Shown here piece by piece: positions 35,950 to 43,781 of a DNA stretch of 64,000 nt. A program made the position numbers and the translations under genes. The first letter of the stretch is position 1; each line of letters starts with the position of its first letter. The stretch comes from Proteobacteria bacterium SG_bin9 (GTDB lineage: Bacteria; Pseudomonadota; Alphaproteobacteria; Rhizobiales; Xanthobacteraceae): positions 15,166 to 79,165 of the forward strand of contig LWDM01000074.1 of the NCBI GenBank assembly GCA_002083525.1, written 5' to 3'. The notes beneath the pieces are model-generated. The model searched no databases. It saw only the letters and a list, made by a program, of their open reading frames with translations, and was not told the origin of the DNA.

Positions 35950-35961
35950 AAGCATGTAATT

Positions 35962-36038
35962 CTAATACCGCTTTCTTCTGAAGTCCCCGTTTGAACTCGC
36001 CGCGGGGTGGTGCAGGGACTTCAGATAGGCGGTACTAG
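35962..36038. repeat. Palindromic element B (77 bases) with TAGTACC-type ends
   Basis: Inner arms TCTGAAGTCCC (35977-35987) and GGGACTTCAGA (36015-36025) are perfect complements; outer arms CTAATACCGC and GCGGTACTAG match at nine of ten positions. The ends are those of element A but the core differs, so A and B look like two members of one family placed in tandem. Confidence 0.75.
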
Positions 36039-36115
36039 CCATGGTGACGCCGCAATGGGATGTTGGACGGCAGTTTCTTCTTTTTTTTCGCGTGGGGCGA
36101 ATTGAGAGTGACCCA

Positions 36116-36649
36116 GTGACTGGTTTTCGAGGAATGCGTCCAGCTGCGACGGTGGTTTTGCTGTCGCTCGGGCCGGTGCTTGCCGGCTGCGGCAGCATGT
36201 CCGATTTCAGCTTGAAGGATGCGCAGTGGTTTTCGGGGGCGTCGGCGCTCACCCGAACCTATTCGGTCGAGCAGCCGCCGCTCAGTCCTGAGAAGCCGGT
36301 TCCCGCCGATCAATTGATCTCGGCCGATGGTGCGTGCCCCGGGCTCGGGCCATCGCCGGATGCGCAGGCGCTTGCGGGCAGCGATCAGCCGGCCGCATTA
36401 CCGCCGGGCGGCAAGGTCGCGCTCGGTCAGCCGGAGTGCGAAGTCGCCCGCGGCATCGGTTCGCCCGACAGCGTCAACGTGTCCGCCGGTCCGAACGGCG
36501 AGCGTGTGACGGTTCTGACCTATATGCGCGGTCCGCGGGCGGGCATCTATCGCTTCACAGCCGGACGCCTCGCGTCGGTCGAGCGCGGCGCCGAGCCGCC
36601 GCCGGAACCGAAGCGCCAGCCCAAAAAGCAGCAGAAGCGCGCGGGCTGA
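36116..36649 (+). CDS. Putative lipoprotein, possibly BamE-like
   Basis: A protein of about 177 residues with a lipoprotein signal: basic start, hydrophobic stretch VVLLSLGPV and lipobox LAGC with Cys25. After a Pro-rich linker the C-terminal domain (LGQPECEVARGIGSPDSVNV, then VLTYMRGPRAGIYRFTAGRL) has the strand pattern of small BamE/SmpA-type domains; this resemblance is weak inference. The end is Lys/Gln-rich. I prefer GTG 36116, seven bases after GAGAG; ATG 36134 is too close to its upstream GAGG. It follows the tandem palindromes and converges on the ABC-F gene. Confidence 0.75.
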   Translation: MTGFRGMRPAATVVLLSLGPVLAGCGSMSDFSLKDAQWFSGASALTRTYSVEQPPLSPEKPVPADQLISADGACPGLGPSPDAQALAGSDQPAALPPGGKVALGQPECEVARGIGSPDSVNVSAGPNGERVTVLTYMRGPRAGIYRFTAGRLASVERGAEPPPEPKRQPKKQQKRAG

Positions 36650-36671
36650 TCGCTACCCGCGCTGACCGCAT

Positions 36672-38516
36672 TCACGATGTACTCGCCATCAACCATTCTT
36701 CTTCGGCGCGTTCGAGCGCGGCGGCGGCATTCGCGCGCGCCTTGCTGAGTTGCGCGGCTTTCTCCGGTTCGCGCTGGAACAGATCGGGCAGGGCGAGTGC
36801 CGCGTCGATCTTCTCGAGAATGCCGGTGATGCGTTCGATCTCGGCTTCGGCTGCGGAGATTTTTTGTTTACTCGCTTTGCTCGCAGCCGCGTCCTGCGCG
36901 CGAGTCCTGCCGTCGTCAGCCTTGCGGTCGCGCGCGGGCGTACGCGAATCCGGTTGCGCCAGCACCGCGCGGCGATAGTCGTCGAGATCGCCGTCATAGG
37001 GCGTGACGGTCTTGTTCGCGACCACCCAGAGCCGGTCGGCGCAGGCATCGATCAGATAGCGGTCGTGCGAGACCATGATCACCGCACCGGGAAACTCGTT
37101 GATGGCTTCGGCGAGCGCCGCGCGGCTGTCGATGTCGAGATGGTTGGTCGGCTCGTCGAGGATGATCATGTTCGGACCGAAGAAGGTCGCAAGCCCGAGC
37201 AGCAGCCGTGCCTTTTCGCCGCCCGAGAGGCTCGACACCTGGGTATCGCCGGCCTTGCCGGAGAAGCCGATCGCGCCGACGCGCGCGCGGATCTTCGATT
37301 CTGGCGTATCCGGCATCAGCCGCCGAACGTGATCGTACGGCGAGCCTTGTTCGTCCAGTTCGTCGAGCTGGTGTTGTGCGAAGTAGGCGATCGCGAGTTT
37401 GTCGGCGCGTGTGACCTGTCCCGCGAACGGCGGCAGGCGGCCCGCGAGCAGCTTCACCAATGTGGATTTGCCATTGCCGTTCGAGCCGAGCAAGGCAATG
37501 CGGTCGTCATTGTCGATGCGCAGTGTGACGCGGCTCAGCACCGGTTTGCCGGGTTCGTAGCCGACGGAGACGTTGTCCGCGGCGATGATCGGCGGGGAGA
37601 GCAGTCTGTCCGGCGCGGGAAACGAAATCTCTCGTACGTCCTGGGTCACGAGCGCCGTCACCGGCTTCATCCGTTCCAGCATTTTCACGCGCGATTGCGC
37701 CTGCCGGGCTTTCGTTGCCTTCGCCTTGAAGCGATCAACGAAGTCCTGCAGCCGCTTGCGCTCGGCCTCCTGCCGCTTCGCATGTTTCGCATCGAGCATT
37801 TCGCGGGTGGCGCGCTGTTCCTCAAATGACGAGTAACCGCCGCTGTAGAGCGTCAGCTTGCCGCGATCGAGGTGCAGGATCTGGTCGACGGAGGTATCGA
37901 GCAGGTCGCGGTCGTGGCTGATCACGATCACCGTGCGCGGATAGTGCGCGAGGTGATCTTCCAGCCACAGCGTGCCTTCGAGATCGAGGTAGTTGGTCGG
38001 CTCGTCGAGCAGCAACAGATCGGGCGCCGCGAAGAGCGTCGCGGCGAGCGCCACGCGCATGCGCCAGCCGCCGGAAAATTCCTGACAGGCGCGCGCCTGA
38101 TCCGCCGTCGAGAACCCGAGGCCTGACAGGATCGCCGCTGCGCGAGCCGGGGCCGAGTGCGCGTCGATGTCGGCGAGGCGGGTGTGAATGTCGGCGATGC
38201 GGTTTGCATCGTGCGCCGTGTCCGCCTCGGTGAGCAGCGCGTGCCGCTCGACATCGGCTTTCAATACGACCTCGATCAGGCTCTCCGGGCCGTCCGGCGC
38301 TTCCTGAGCGAGACTGCCAATCCGCCAGCGCGGCGGAATTTCGATCGATCCGCTCTCCAGCGGCAGCTCGCCGCGAATGGCCTTGAACAAAGTCGATTTG
38401 CCGGTGCCGTTACGGCCGACCAGACCAACACGCGCTCCGGGCACGATCTGCGCGGTGCTGTCTTCGATCAAAAGCCGGCCGGCAAGCCGGATCGATATGT
38501 CCGAGATGGAAAGCAT
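36672..38516 (-). CDS. ABC-F family ATPase
   Basis: A 614-residue protein with two ABC ATPase domains and no membrane segments, typical of ABC-F translation factors. Domain 1 has Walker A GRNGTGKST, signature FSGGWRMR and Walker B LLLLDEPTNYLDL; the interdomain linker (about 240-310) is long, charged and contains KRQEAERKRLQDFVDRFKAK; domain 2 has GSNGNGKST, LSGGEKARLLLG and IILDEPTNHLDI. The C-terminal 80 residues form a coiled coil. Members act on the ribosomal E site to relieve stalling. Closest type by eye is the YheS/Uup group. A terminator just upstream separates it from the NepR-like gene. Confidence 0.93.
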   Translation of the reverse strand: MLSISDISIRLAGRLLIEDSTAQIVPGARVGLVGRNGTGKSTLFKAIRGELPLESGSIEIPPRWRIGSLAQEAPDGPESLIEVVLKADVERHALLTEADTAHDANRIADIHTRLADIDAHSAPARAAAILSGLGFSTADQARACQEFSGGWRMRVALAATLFAAPDLLLLDEPTNYLDLEGTLWLEDHLAHYPRTVIVISHDRDLLDTSVDQILHLDRGKLTLYSGGYSSFEEQRATREMLDAKHAKRQEAERKRLQDFVDRFKAKATKARQAQSRVKMLERMKPVTALVTQDVREISFPAPDRLLSPPIIAADNVSVGYEPGKPVLSRVTLRIDNDDRIALLGSNGNGKSTLVKLLAGRLPPFAGQVTRADKLAIAYFAQHQLDELDEQGSPYDHVRRLMPDTPESKIRARVGAIGFSGKAGDTQVSSLSGGEKARLLLGLATFFGPNMIILDEPTNHLDIDSRAALAEAINEFPGAVIMVSHDRYLIDACADRLWVVANKTVTPYDGDLDDYRRAVLAQPDSRTPARDRKADDGRTRAQDAAASKASKQKISAAEAEIERITGILEKIDAALALPDLFQREPEKAAQLSKARANAAAALERAEEEWLMASTS

Positions 38517-38540
38517 CCCCGGGTTTTGACCGGGGATGGC

Positions 38541-38573
38541 TTCAAAAACAACCCCACCGAATTCCGGTGCGGG
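38541..38573 (-). terminator. Intrinsic terminator of the NepR-like gene
   Basis: On the minus strand CCC-(G)-CACCG pairs with CGGTG-GGG around a short loop and is followed by TTGTTTTTG. It lies directly after the small gene at 38577-38774 and ahead of the ABC-F gene, isolating the small transcript. Confidence 0.7.
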
Positions 38574-38576
38574 TCG

Positions 38577-38774
38577 TCAGTGATCCCAGCGCTCTCCGTC
38601 TCGTCCATCAATGTCCTGCCGATCCAGCCGCTGCAGCAAATCCGCGATCTGCGGCGGGACCGAGTCGTCGAATTTCAGCGTGTCGCGAAGCCTCTCCCCG
38701 ATGCCGTCGCAAACCGCACGGCTCGTCGCCGCGTCGACTGACGCATCGCCGACCATATGAGTTGCCCGTTGCAT
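38577..38774 (-). CDS. Small NepR-like protein
   Basis: A 65-residue soluble protein. Its core, AVCDGIGERLRDTLKFDD then VPPQIADLLQRLD, follows the pattern of NepR anti-sigma factors (IG..LR, acidic spacer, VP..I.DLL..LD), which sequester sigma EcfG in alphaproteobacteria; this is recognition by eye, not a search. The ATG at 38774 has AGGA upstream, an EcfG-type promoter lies 42 bases upstream and a terminator just after the stop, so it looks like an independent stress-induced gene. No phyR or ecfG is in the window, so this would be a second, stand-alone NepR-type protein. Confidence 0.6.
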   Translation of the reverse strand: MQRATHMVGDASVDAATSRAVCDGIGERLRDTLKFDDSVPPQIADLLQRLDRQDIDGRDGERWDH

Positions 38775-38815
38775 CGTCCTGGCCTTCCCGTTGCTTACTC
38801 AAACTATGCAAATTC

Positions 38816-38841
38816 AACGGAGTTAGCCGACGATGGTTTCC
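38816..38841 (-). promoter_or_regulatory. Sigma EcfG-type promoter of the NepR-like gene
   Basis: On the minus strand GGAAA (38841-38837), 17 bases, then CGTT (38819-38816) match the GGAAC-N16/17-CGTT consensus at all but one position. The predicted transcript start near 38809 leaves a leader of about 35 bases. Confidence 0.6.
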
Positions 38842-38890
38842 GGCCTCGTGTAACAAACGTATGCAGAACTTTTTGCGAAGTTGATTCGCC

Positions 38891-38920
38891 AAGAAAAATG
38901 CCCCGGCGCGGGCCGGGGCA
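38891..38920 (-). terminator. Intrinsic terminator of the small His-rich protein gene
   Basis: A nine-base stem TGCCCCGGC/GCCGGGGCA with loop of four is followed on the minus strand by TTTTTCTT. It lies 45 bases after the stop of the gene at 38965. Confidence 0.9.
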
Positions 38921-38964
38921 GTTCCTCGGGAGGCTGATCGAAAGCCGATCGAAACGAGATCGGA

Positions 38965-39201
38965 TCAGTAGCAGCGGTTCACCAGACGATAGCGATAGCC
39001 ATACGGCGTCAGCACGAGGCGGCGCACGTAGCATCCGCCGTAGCCGCCGCCGATGAAGATGTGCGGGCGGAAGCCGTGATGGAAGAACCCGTGGTGATGG
39101 CCGTGCCATCCGCCGTGCCAGGCGGAAGCAGGGGTGGGTGCGAGTGCCGCGATACCGAGCGAGGCCGCAGCGATGAAGCCGAATGCAATCTTGCGCAACA
39201 T
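38965..39201 (-). CDS. Small secreted His/Gly-rich protein
   Basis: A 78-residue protein with a signal peptide ending in PASA (about residue 26). The mature part begins with WHGGWHGHHHGFFHHGF, a dense histidine/glycine stretch that could bind metal ions, followed by GGGYGGCYVRRLVLTPYGYRYRLVNRCY with two cysteines that could pair. Similar small His-rich secreted proteins are common in Bradyrhizobiaceae; their role is unknown. GGAG lies six bases before the ATG and a strong terminator follows, so it is a single-gene unit. Confidence 0.85.
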   Translation of the reverse strand: MLRKIAFGFIAAASLGIAALAPTPASAWHGGWHGHHHGFFHHGFRPHIFIGGGYGGCYVRRLVLTPYGYRYRLVNRCY

Positions 39202-39420
39202 GGTGGTCTCCTAGTGCGGCGCCTCAGCGTCGCGGTTATCTCCGCCCCGTACCCAGTCAGTCGCATCGGTTTTTTGTCGGGTTCAATTGCCGGAAAACGA
39301 TGTTTTTCAAGGTGAATGCGCGCTTTCGCACCCGGTCATCTGCGGTTCATCTTCGTGACATCGCGGTCATCCGTGCGCGTTAACGGGCCGCAAAATCGCG
39401 CTTTTGGCCGCTGGCGCGGC

Positions 39421-39449
39421 TTGCCCGCGTGCCGGGGCATGGCTATAAG
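39421..39449 (+). promoter_or_regulatory. Sigma-70 promoter of ndk
   Basis: TTGCCC (39421-39426), 17-base spacer, TATAAG (39444-39449). The expected start near 39456 gives a leader of about 34 bases before the ndk ATG. Confidence 0.65.
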
Positions 39450-39489
39450 CCCGCGAACTTTCCCGAAGGCCTCTGTGTAAGGATCACTC

Positions 39490-39912
39490 ATGGCGATTGA
39501 GCGTACGTTTTCGATCATCAAGCCGGACGCGACCGAGCGTAATCTGACCGGCGCCGTCAACGCGCTCATCGAGAAGGCGGGTCTGCGCATCGTCGCGCAG
39601 AAGCGCATCCAGATGACGAAGAAGCAGGCCGAGACCTTCTATGCCGTGCACAGCGCCCGGCCGTTCTTCGGCGAGCTGGTCGACTTCATGATCTCGGCTC
39701 CGGTCGTCGTGCAGGTGCTGGAAGGCGAGAACGCCATCGCCAACTACCGCGACGTCATGGGCGCAACCGATCCGTCCAAGGCCGCCGACGGCACCATCCG
39801 CAAGCTGCATGCGAAATCGATCGGCGAGAACTCGGTGCACGGCTCCGACGCCGCCGAAACCGCCAAGATCGAGATCGCGCAGTTCTTTGCCGGCAACGAG
39901 ATCGTCGGCTGA
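39490..39912 (+). CDS. ndk: Nucleoside diphosphate kinase
   Basis: Ndk balances nucleoside triphosphates by a phosphohistidine ping-pong reaction. The 140-residue product has TFSIIKPDA (6-14), NAIANYRDVMGATDP, and the active histidine His117 in ENSVHGSD. Full length for a bacterial enzyme. AAGGA precedes the ATG, a good promoter lies at 39421 and a bidirectional terminator follows, so it is monocistronic. Confidence 0.98.
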   Translation: MAIERTFSIIKPDATERNLTGAVNALIEKAGLRIVAQKRIQMTKKQAETFYAVHSARPFFGELVDFMISAPVVVQVLEGENAIANYRDVMGATDPSKAADGTIRKLHAKSIGENSVHGSDAAETAKIEIAQFFAGNEIVG

Positions 39913-39939
39913 TCTGACGTCTGCGGTTGATCAAATACG

Positions 39940-39968
39940 AACGGGAGCGGCGAGGGCCGCTCCCGTTT
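39940..39968. terminator. Bidirectional terminator between ndk and a TerC gene
   Basis: A 12-base perfect stem (AACGGGAGCGGC with its complement) and a four-base loop, T-rich on the plus side. It lies between convergent ndk and the TerC-family gene. Confidence 0.8.
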
Positions 39969-39995
39969 CGATTCATGCGCTCGATCTGCTCCGGA

Positions 39996-40646
39996 CTAGC
40001 CGCCCGTGATCGACGCAACCGCAGGCCAGACTTCCTTGGTGCCGCGATAGATCATTTCGCCGGCCACGTAGAGAATGATGGCGAGGCCGACATAGGCAAT
40101 CCAGCGGTGCTTCTGCAGCAACTGGGCGATGAAGCTCGCGGCGACACCCATCAGCATGATCGACAGCACCAATCCGAACATCAGGATGTAGGGATGGTCG
40201 CGCGCGGCGCCTGCGACCGCGAGCACATTGTCGAGCGACATTGAGACGTCGGCGATAATAATCTGCCAGGTCGCCTGGCCGAGCGTCTTGCGCGGCGCGT
40301 CAGGCTCACCGTCGCCGCCGGCCGCAGCCTGGCTCACCAAATCTTCGGCGTCGTGATGCTGCGACTGCAGCTCGCGCCACATCTTCCAGCACACCCACAA
40401 CAGCAGGATGCCGCCGGCGAGCAACAGGCCGACGATTTGCAGGAGCTGCGTCGTCGCGGCCGCGAAGATGATGCGCAGGATCGTCGCGGCGCCGATGCCG
40501 ATCATGATCGCCTTGCGGCGATGATGCTTCGGCAATCCTGCCGCGGCCAGTCCGATGACGATGGCGTTGTCGCCGGCCAGCACCAGGTCGATCATGATGA
40601 CCTGAGCCAGAGCGGAGAGCGCCTGGGGCGTGAACAGTTCGAGCAT
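39996..40646 (-). CDS. TerC family membrane protein (first of two)
   Basis: A 216-residue polytopic protein of the TerC/YjbE type. Two inverted sequence repeats carry the conserved acidic metal-binding motifs DLVLAGDNAIVIG (near residue 18) and DVSMSLDNVLAVAG (near 130). TerC-family proteins are linked to manganese or other metal export and to loading of secreted metalloproteins; substrate unknown here. The central loop (about 90-115) is acidic and histidine-bearing. Start ATG 40646, with only a distant GGA upstream. It follows a small membrane-protein gene by 16 bases on the same strand. Confidence 0.9.
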   Translation of the reverse strand: MLELFTPQALSALAQVIMIDLVLAGDNAIVIGLAAAGLPKHHRRKAIMIGIGAATILRIIFAAATTQLLQIVGLLLAGGILLLWVCWKMWRELQSQHHDAEDLVSQAAAGGDGEPDAPRKTLGQATWQIIIADVSMSLDNVLAVAGAARDHPYILMFGLVLSIMLMGVAASFIAQLLQKHRWIAYVGLAIILYVAGEMIYRGTKEVWPAVASITGG

Positions 40647-40662
40647 GTGCGCAGTCCGGCGG

Positions 40663-40995
40663 TTACTTGTTCTGGCGCTGCTCAAGCAGCGGGATCGCCT
40701 GTTCGGGATCGCTGAGTAAGGCCGCGCAGATTCCGACCATCGTCATCGCGCCGACCACATCCCAGTAACTGAGATCGACGGAGTTCTCGCGCCGCGTGGA
40801 CAACCACGCGATCAGCGCGACAACGATCGCGCCGCCGATGGCCGCGACGCTCAACAGCGGCAGCACGATCGGATGCGGCAGAAACCACATTGCCGTGCCG
40901 AACAGACATATTCCGAGGACAAGTGCGATCGCGAGGGTGAACTTCGGTCCGTCCCAGCGCGTGGGTGATTTTGAGGTTGTGAGTTCGATTGGCAC
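40663..40995 (-). CDS. Small membrane protein next to TerC gene
   Basis: About 110 residues with three hydrophobic segments (about 20-36, 43-65 and 77-95) and a charged end, LLEQRQNK. No family recognised. The start is uncertain; GTG 40995 (MPIELTTSKS) gives a sensible cytoplasmic N terminus, while the open frame continues upstream through sequence that looks non-coding. It ends 16 bases before the TerC-family start, so the two are likely cotranscribed and it may be an accessory subunit. Confidence 0.6.
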   Translation of the reverse strand: MPIELTTSKSPTRWDGPKFTLAIALVLGICLFGTAMWFLPHPIVLPLLSVAAIGGAIVVALIAWLSTRRENSVDLSYWDVVGAMTMVGICAALLSDPEQAIPLLEQRQNK

Positions 40996-41117
40996 CGTCT
41001 TGCCGTTGGTTGCGAACAGGGCGCAGCGGTCACGTACGCCGCTGCGATGGGACGCCGCTTGCTCGCGTTTGATTCCTTGTAGTCCGAGGACGCATGCAGA
41101 GAATGTGACGAATTGAC

Positions 41118-41149
41118 GTGAGGCGTTCTGACACGCGCGTGATTGTCGC
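41118..41149 (+). repeat. Imperfect direct repeat, copy 1
   Basis: Begins GTGAGGCGTTCTGACA and ends GATTGTCGC; 26 of 32 positions match the copy at 41312. Function unknown. Confidence 0.6.
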
Positions 41150-41311
41150 AAGCGATGCGACGTCGCTCGCGTTGAGCAACTGCAGTTCCGGCTGTCGTTT
41201 GCCTTGAGAGAAGTCAAAGCGCTGCAGTGGTTTCTTGCATTGCGCACATCGTGGAACCCAAGCTGCCGTTTCATTGCAGGTGCGGCGCGATGGCAGACGC
41301 GATGAGTCGCA

Positions 41312-41343
41312 GTGAGACATTCTGACATGCGTACGATTGTCGC
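41312..41343 (+). repeat. Imperfect direct repeat, copy 2
   Basis: Begins GTGAGACATTCTGACA and ends GATTGTCGC; lies just before the terminator of the second TerC gene. Confidence 0.6.
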
Positions 41344-41355
41344 GCTGCGCGCGGC

Positions 41356-41388
41356 AAAGCAAAAGCCGCGCTCTTGCGAGCGCGGCTT
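41356..41388 (-). terminator. Intrinsic terminator of the second TerC gene
   Basis: An 11-base perfect stem (AAGCCGCGCTC with its complement), loop TTGC on the plus strand, followed on the minus strand by TTGCTTT. It is 22 bases after the TerC stop. Confidence 0.85.
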
Positions 41389-41410
41389 CCGTCGATTCGA
41401 GAGTTGTGTG

Positions 41411-42118
41411 TTACTTCGAGTGCTGGTTCGCCGTCGCTTCGGCGCGGCGGACGTAGTACAGGTACGCGCCGACCAGGACAACGAAGAGGGCGCCGCCGAT
41501 CGCAGCGGGCTTCTCCCACGCGTGTGCGACATCCTTGCCGAGATAGTTCATCACGCCGACGTCGTTCAGCAGCAGATCGCCGCCGATCCAGCCGAGCAGA
41601 GCGGCGCCCGCCCACACCAGAACCGGAAAGCGGTCGAGCATCTTCATGACGATGGCGCTGCCGGCGACGATCATCGGGATCGAGATTCCGAGGCCGATGA
41701 GCAGCAGCAGCCAGCTGCCTTTCGCGACGGCGGCGATGGCGATGACGTTGTCGAGGCTCATCACAACGTCGGCAATCGCGATGGTGACCATGGCCTTCAT
41801 CAGCGTGTCGGCGCCGGCGACGCCTTCGTCATGCTCGTCCGCTTTCGGCTTGATCAGGTCGATCGCGATGTAGAACAGGGCGATTGCGCCCGCGGCCTTG
41901 AGGTACGGCACGTTCATGATCGTGGTGACGATGCCGGTGAAGATGATGCGCAGCAGAACGGCGACGCCGGCGCCGAGGATCATGCCCCAGAAGCGGGCGC
42001 GATCCGAGAGCGAGCGGCAAGCCATCGCGATGACGACGGCGTTGTCGCCGGACAGTAGAATGTTGATCCAGATGATCTGGCCTAGCGCCAGCCAGAAGGC
42101 GGTATCGTTGATTTCCAA
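41411..42118 (-). CDS. TerC family membrane protein (second of two)
   Basis: A 235-residue polytopic TerC/YjbE-type protein with the paired acidic motifs ILLSGDNAVVIAMA (near residue 21) and ADVVMSLDNVIAIA (near 115). It differs clearly from the product of 39996-40646 (different termini, no long acidic loop), so this is an old paralogous pair. The start is TTG 42118, seven bases after GGGAG. A terminator follows, so it is a separate unit. I looked for a yybP-ykoY manganese riboswitch upstream and did not find one. Confidence 0.9.
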   Translation of the reverse strand: MEINDTAFWLALGQIIWINILLSGDNAVVIAMACRSLSDRARFWGMILGAGVAVLLRIIFTGIVTTIMNVPYLKAAGAIALFYIAIDLIKPKADEHDEGVAGADTLMKAMVTIAIADVVMSLDNVIAIAAVAKGSWLLLLIGLGISIPMIVAGSAIVMKMLDRFPVLVWAGAALLGWIGGDLLLNDVGVMNYLGKDVAHAWEKPAAIGGALFVVLVGAYLYYVRRAEATANQHSK

Positions 42119-42458
42119 GATCGTTCTCCCTGCGGACTACAGGCGGTTCAGGCGCCCGTCCGTTGTGCGTGTTGTACAGATTGGTTCCGATCGGGCAGGG
42201 ACAAGTCGTTGCAGCGCCGGGAAACGTGTTCCGGGCTGTGAACGATCACACACAATCTCTCAAAGACAGATGTCATCCGGGCCGATCCGATAGCATCCAG
42301 TCCGACATCGCAGTTCCTGTGGAACTGCCAGAGGGGCCCGTCCTGGTCGTCGGCTGTGCGTCCGAGGCATCGTGCTAGCATGCGACAGAATGGCACAGCC
42401 AGGATGTGATAGCAGCCGTCGCGGAGGTTGCCAACTGGCTCGTTGAGGCTTCCCGTGC
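42119..42458. other. Intergenic region upstream of the second TerC gene
   Basis: No gene seen. A perfect eight-base hairpin, GCAGTTCC-TGT-GGAACTGC at 42310-42328, stands in it. The promoter of the TerC gene should be here on the minus strand but no clear hexamers were found. Confidence 0.5.
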
Positions 42459-42483
42459 AAAAAAATCCCGGCAGGTGGGATTT
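42459..42483 (-). terminator. Intrinsic terminator of the autotransporter-type gene
   Basis: AAATCCC/GGGATTT stem with seven-base loop and a run of seven T on the minus strand, 30 bases after the gene's stop. Confidence 0.8.
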
Positions 42484-42513
42484 AATACCGCTGCGGCCAG
42501 TATGCCTGCCGGC

Positions 42514-43653
42514 TCACCACTTCACTTCGAAGCCGAGCAGTCCCTGATGGGACTCGAAACCGTTCCGGAACTTGCCGTCGTAGCTGAGATACATGCGGAT
42601 CGCGTTGGTGAGACCGACCGAGAGCGATGCGCCCGCGTCCGCGCCATAGCGGCTTTCGCGCACGCCCTGCACGGCGATGGTGTTGGTGCCGAGACTGACC
42701 TGCACCGAGCTGATGTTCTGGTGCAGGTTGTCGACGAACTTGCCGTAGGCGGAGATGTCGATCACGCGCCGGTCGACGATCCAGTAATGCCCGACTTCGG
42801 CGCCGATCAGCACGCGCGTGCGTTCGGCGGTGGCTTGTCCTGCGCTCACCGGATTGCTGCCGCCGAATTCGGCGAATGCATCCGTGACCGCGCGCAGATA
42901 TTCGAACGACGCTTTCGGCACGACGCGGCCCTGGCCGATGCTCCAGTAATAGCTGAGCTCGGCGAGCGCCGCATCGACGTATCCATTGTAGCCGGAGTTG
43001 GCGAAGCCGAGCGCGGTCGCGCGCCGCCCTGTAATGTTGCCGAAGCCATGCACACCGGCGGCGGCGAGCGTCCATTCGCCGACGGTGTAGGACGCATTCA
43101 CACCGACCTGCGTGAGATCGAGCTTGGCGGACTGTGCGGCGAGCGGAACATCGATCCCGGTGTGGCTTTGATCGACCCAGATGCCGACGCTGAGATTCGG
43201 AGCGATGGTGGCGCCGAAGCCGGCGACCCCGCCGACCGTTTCGCGCTTGTCGCCGACGAACGTGCCTTGCGCGCCGGTGCGTGAGGTCAAGCCGTAAACT
43301 TCAACCCAGGCTCTCACCGGGAACGTTGCAGGCGCTGTACTCTGTGATGCGCCGGCGCCGGATGGGTTGCTGTTGGCCGCGGTGTTGAAGCCCCACGTCG
43401 CATGATTGCCGAGCCGGCGCAGAAAATTGGTGCCGAGATCGGTGAGCGCGGACGTTGCGGCCAGCCGGCTGTTCATGTCCGTCACGTTCGGGAAGACGGG
43501 CTGCTGCGCGGGTGGATTGTTCACCGGTGGATTGTTGGCCGGAGGAACAAGGAACTGCGCGTGCGCAACGCTGCTCGCCAAACAAAGCGCAACGGTCACC
43601 GCGGCGAGCCTGGCGCGGTACATGACAGGTGTGCTGCGCGATGCCAGCTTCAT
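42514..43653 (-). CDS. Autotransporter beta-domain outer-membrane protein
   Basis: About 379 residues: a signal peptide ending in SVAHAQ (about residue 33), a short Pro/Asn-rich stretch (PPANNPPVNNPPAQ), then about 280 residues of alternating beta-strands like an autotransporter barrel, ending in GLLGFEVKW with a C-terminal aromatic residue as used for BAM recognition. The passenger is almost absent, so it may act as a barrel adhesin or porin-like protein. ATG 43653 is preferred; ATG 43623 would also leave a signal peptide. It has its own promoter and terminator. Confidence 0.8.
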   Translation of the reverse strand: MKLASRSTPVMYRARLAAVTVALCLASSVAHAQFLVPPANNPPVNNPPAQQPVFPNVTDMNSRLAATSALTDLGTNFLRRLGNHATWGFNTAANSNPSGAGASQSTAPATFPVRAWVEVYGLTSRTGAQGTFVGDKRETVGGVAGFGATIAPNLSVGIWVDQSHTGIDVPLAAQSAKLDLTQVGVNASYTVGEWTLAAAGVHGFGNITGRRATALGFANSGYNGYVDAALAELSYYWSIGQGRVVPKASFEYLRAVTDAFAEFGGSNPVSAGQATAERTRVLIGAEVGHYWIVDRRVIDISAYGKFVDNLHQNISSVQVSLGTNTIAVQGVRESRYGADAGASLSVGLTNAIRMYLSYDGKFRNGFESHQGLLGFEVKW

Positions 43654-43690
43654 CAGGTTGCGGCGCTTTCGCTGAAAATCATATGCGGGA

Positions 43691-43719
43691 ATTGTCCCGA
43701 ATCCGGATGTGAGGGTCAA
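43691..43719 (-). promoter_or_regulatory. Sigma-70 promoter of the autotransporter-type gene
   Basis: On the minus strand TTGACC (43719-43714), 17-base spacer, GACAAT (43696-43691). The predicted leader is about 30 bases. Confidence 0.55.
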
Positions 43720-43781
43720 CGATTGTGGACTGGCCGCGCGGCGCATTGGGCAAACCGTGTGGTTGTGAGGCCACACCCGCT

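Larger units (their letters stand above)
41000..41355. other. Non-coding or decayed region between the TerC genes
   Basis: No convincing gene. It contains a 32-base imperfect direct repeat (41118-41149 and 41312-41343, 26 of 32 identical). Open frames exist, one with a CAQCKKPL motif, but lack start signals and codon bias. It may be the remains of an inserted or duplicated sequence. Confidence 0.5.

Noticed and set aside
36041..36115. Upstream extension of the lipoprotein gene to ATG 36041
   Set aside because: It would begin at the edge of a palindromic repeat and bury the lipoprotein signal; later starts fit better.
41030..41362. 110-residue minus-strand frame with CAQCKKPL, possible zinc-ribbon protein
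   Set aside because: No ribosome-binding site, codon use unlike neighbours, and it overlaps direct repeats; kept only as part of a decayed region.
42119..42458. yybP-ykoY manganese riboswitch upstream of TerC
   Set aside because: The conserved GGGGAGUA-type core was not found on the minus strand; only an ordinary hairpin is present.
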